DNA of 64,000 nucleotides from Pseudolabrys sp. FHR47 (lineage in GTDB: Bacteria > Pseudomonadota > Alphaproteobacteria > Rhizobiales > Xanthobacteraceae). The position numbers were made by a program, and so were the translations under genes. The stretch lies in NCBI RefSeq assembly GCF_005153485.1, contig NZ_CP039740.1:1181001-1245000 (forward strand). Reading direction: 5' to 3'. Of this stretch, positions 62,105 to 64,000 are shown in pieces; the stretch's first letter is position 1; the number at the start of each line of letters is the position of its first letter. The notes under the pieces were generated by a model, which was given only the letters and a program-made list of their open reading frames with translations, searched no databases and had not been told where the DNA came from.

Positions 62105-63214
62105 TCACGGCTCGAAGGCGGGCGGCGGCGGCAGCGTCGATGCAACATAAGCGGCAGCCTTGAACAGGTCGCCCATGCCGGTACGGCCGATGCCGACGAG
62201 GCGCGCCAGCGCCAGATCGACCTCGGCGGCCTGGGCGCGCGTCGCCTTGGCCTTGAGCGTCGCGGCGCGCGTCTCGATGCCGAGCGCGCGCAGCAGCCGC
62301 GATTGCGTGATCGGGCCGTAGCCCTTGGCGCCCATCAGTTCGACGGCGCGTGTCAGCGGCTCGAAATCGACATGCGCGGTAAGATCGACTTCGCCGGGCT
62401 CGCGCAGCGGATCGGCATAAGCGTGCTTGCCGACGGCCTGCAGTGTGTCGCCGAAATCGGTTTCCGAATGGCCGTAGTCGATCACCAGCGCGGCGCTGCC
62501 TTGCGTGACGCGGCGGCCGAGATCGATCGCGGCATTGTCACTGCGCCATTCGAAGATGGAGTCGATCGGCGCCTCGCGCGCCGCTTTCGGCAGCAGTACG
62601 TCGATGTGCTTCATCGGCTCGGGGGCGAGCACGAAGGCGAAGCGGCCGTCCTCGCCGATGCCGACGCAGCGCTCGTGCCAGCCATCCTCGGCGCGCACCG
62701 CCTGCGAGATCGGAATGGCGTCGAAGAATTCGTTGGCGACGATGATGGCCGGCCCGTCCGGCACATCGCGGATCGACTCGTACCAGCGGGTCTCGATCTT
62801 GGTGGAGGCGAGCGTCTGCTGCTGCTGCTCGCGCAGCACCGGGGAGATTTCGACGAGATCGAGCACCACGGCGGCGCGAAAGGCCGGCACGACTTGCGCC
62901 GCGCGCATCGCGTCCTTCATCAGCGTGCCGCGGCCGGGCCCGAGTTCGACGATGCGCACGCGCGACGGAGCGCCCATCTGCTTCCACACCGCCGACATCC
63001 AGATGCCGATCAGTTCACCGAACATCTGGCTCACTTCCGGCGCGGTGATGAAATCGCCGCGCGCACCGAGCGGGTCGCGCGTCACGTAATAGCCGTACTG
63101 CGGATGCGAGAGGCACAGGCCCATGTATTCCGACACCGGCATCGGCCCGGCCGCTTCGATGCGCCGGCGGATTTCGGCTTCGAGCGGCGTCGGTGCGTGC
63201 GGGGCGTCGTTCAT
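62105..63214 (-). CDS. NDUFAF7/MidA-type SAM-dependent methyltransferase
   Basis: A 369-residue protein of the NDUFAF7 (MidA) family. It starts PLEAEIRRRIEAAGPMPVSE, has YVTRDPLGARGDFITAPEVS, the SAM motif VRIVELGPGRGTLMKDAMRA, and FFDAIPISQAVRAEDGWHER. Human NDUFAF7 methylates an arginine of complex I subunit NDUFS2, and bacterial members may do likewise. The start is the ATG at 63214; it begins five bases after the lgt stop, so it is in one operon with lgt, a common alphaproteobacterial order (lgt-NDUFAF7-pgeF). Confidence 0.9.
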   Translation of the reverse strand: MNDAPHAPTPLEAEIRRRIEAAGPMPVSEYMGLCLSHPQYGYYVTRDPLGARGDFITAPEVSQMFGELIGIWMSAVWKQMGAPSRVRIVELGPGRGTLMKDAMRAAQVVPAFRAAVVLDLVEISPVLREQQQQTLASTKIETRWYESIRDVPDGPAIIVANEFFDAIPISQAVRAEDGWHERCVGIGEDGRFAFVLAPEPMKHIDVLLPKAAREAPIDSIFEWRSDNAAIDLGRRVTQGSAALVIDYGHSETDFGDTLQAVGKHAYADPLREPGEVDLTAHVDFEPLTRAVELMGAKGYGPITQSRLLRALGIETRAATLKAKATRAQAAEVDLALARLVGIGRTGMGDLFKAAAYVASTLPPPPAFEP

Positions 63215-63219
63215 GGTCG

Positions 63220-64000
63220 TCAGGACGCCTTGGCTTGGAGCGGGTGCTTCATCGCATAGACGATGAAACACAGGCCGACCAGGAACAAGGGGATCGACAG
63301 CAGTTGTCCCATCGTGGCGCCGCCCCACAGGAAGCCGAGCTGCGCGTCCGGCTCGCGGAAGAATTCGCAGAAGCTGCGCGCCATCGCATAGTAGCAGGCG
63401 AAGGAGCCGATGATCAGTCCCGGCTTCTTCAGCGCGCCGAAGCGGATCATCAGCGCCAGTAAGATGAACATGGCGAAGCCTTCGAGCCCGGCCTCATAGA
63501 TCTGGCTCGGATGGCGCGGCAGCGGCCCGCCATTGGGGAAGATCATCGCCCAAGGCACGTCGGTCGGCCGGCCCCACAATTCGCCGTTGATGAAATTGGC
63601 GATGCGGCCGAGGAAAATGCCGATCGGCGCCGCGGCGCAGGTCAAATCCCCTAAAGACATGATCGGAATGCCGCGCGCGCGGGCGAAAAGCACCACAGCG
63701 ACGACGCAGCCGGTAAAGCCGCCGTGGAACGACATCCCGCCATTCCACAGTTGGAAAATCTCGAGTGGGTGTGCGGCGAAATGCGGGAGATTGTAGAACA
63801 GCACATAGCCGGTACGGCCGCCGAGGATGATGCCGAGCGTCACCCAGAGCACGAAATCGTCGAAGTCGATGATCTTCAGCGGCGCGGGGCCGCCCCACAA
63901 ACGCTCGGTGCGGATCAGGTAACGCGAATACATCCAGCCGGCGATGATGCCGACGATATAGGCGAGCGCATACCACCGGATTGCGAACGGCCCGACCTGG
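63220..64000 (-). CDS. lgt: Prolipoprotein diacylglyceryl transferase (5' end cut off)
   Basis: At least 259 residues; the start codon lies beyond the window edge. The frame stays open to 64000 with [14 protein letters not shown] upstream of the first internal Met. Family signature [20 protein letters not shown] (about two thirds along), [20 protein letters not shown] and [16 protein letters not shown] are present, with seven or so membrane segments. It adds the lipid to prolipoproteins such as Pal and the adaptor protein encoded in this window. Confidence 0.95.
   Translation of the reverse strand, partial: QVGPFAIRWYALAYIVGIIAGWMYSRYLIRTERLWGGPAPLKIIDFDDFVLWVTLGIILGGRTGYVLFYNLPHFAAHPLEIFQLWNGGMSFHGGFTGCVVAVVLFARARGIPIMSLGDLTCAAAPIGIFLGRIANFINGELWGRPTDVPWAMIFPNGGPLPRHPSQIYEAGLEGFAMFILLALMIRFGALKKPGLIIGSFACYYAMARSFCEFFREPDAQLGFLWGGATMGQLLSIPLFLVGLCFIVYAMKHPLQAKAS

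Overview
The window reads as chromosome of an alphaproteobacterium of the order Hyphomicrobiales (Rhizobiales), most like the Bradyrhizobium/Xanthobacteraceae side. This is inferred from the strongly GC-rich coding sequence, from family-level markers (DUF4164 before zapA, DUF2852, a petP/petR-like pair, exact CtrA-type boxes TTAA-N7-TTAAC) and from several intergenic palindrome families known from that group. I saw no rRNA, tRNA, CRISPR array, insertion sequence or prophage.

Layout. 1-5.7 kb: a MotB/OmpA-like gene cut by the window edge with its MotA/TolQ-like partner, an inositol-monophosphatase-family gene, a Sel1-repeat protein, a ThiE-like protein, a small secreted protein and a GST. 5.7-11.3 kb: a reverse-strand carbon-metabolism cluster, tkt-gap-pgk-fba (class I aldolase). 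11.5-15.3 kb: DUF4164-zapA-(79-aa ORF)-6S RNA-(unknown gene)-5-formyl-THF cyclo-ligase-metallophosphoesterase, the widespread zapA-ssrS-fau neighbourhood with two extra genes. 15.4-19.5 kb: a Tat-exported metallo-beta-lactamase-fold hydrolase, a two-domain methyltransferase/pyruvyl-transferase-like protein behind an exact CtrA box, yebC, and a TauE/SafE permease.

19.6-43.1 kb: the classical ruvC-ruvA-ruvB-ybgC-tolQ-tolR-tolA-tolB-pal-cpoB-tilS-ftsH backbone, interrupted three times: by a cytidine-deaminase-like gene between ruvA and ruvB; by about 6.8 kb of accessory genes between ybgC and tolQ (SnoaL/NTF2-like, two TetR, MarR, monooxygenase, ogt, qorB/HxlR pair, a candidate structured RNA, DUF2852); and by an RND efflux pair between pal and cpoB. 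Several accessory regulators sit beside perfect or near-perfect palindromic operators that can be read directly.

43.2-51 kb: a phytase-like secreted protein, azlCD, an unknown CxxC protein, DMT and MFS transporters, an RraA-like protein, and a fused APH-kinase/P-loop protein. 51-64 kb: ilvE, a MarR/response-regulator/histidine-kinase cluster resembling petP-petR, a TetR gene, proC, a YbjN-like gene, a YdjM-like membrane protein, prs, a lipoprotein behind another exact CtrA box, pgeF, an NDUFAF7-like methyltransferase and lgt (cut by the window end).

The most unusual object is 28.08-28.55 kb: a sigma70-like promoter followed by at least six consecutive perfect stem-loops and no convincing protein gene, which I interpret as an undescribed structured RNA or a highly structured dispersed element.
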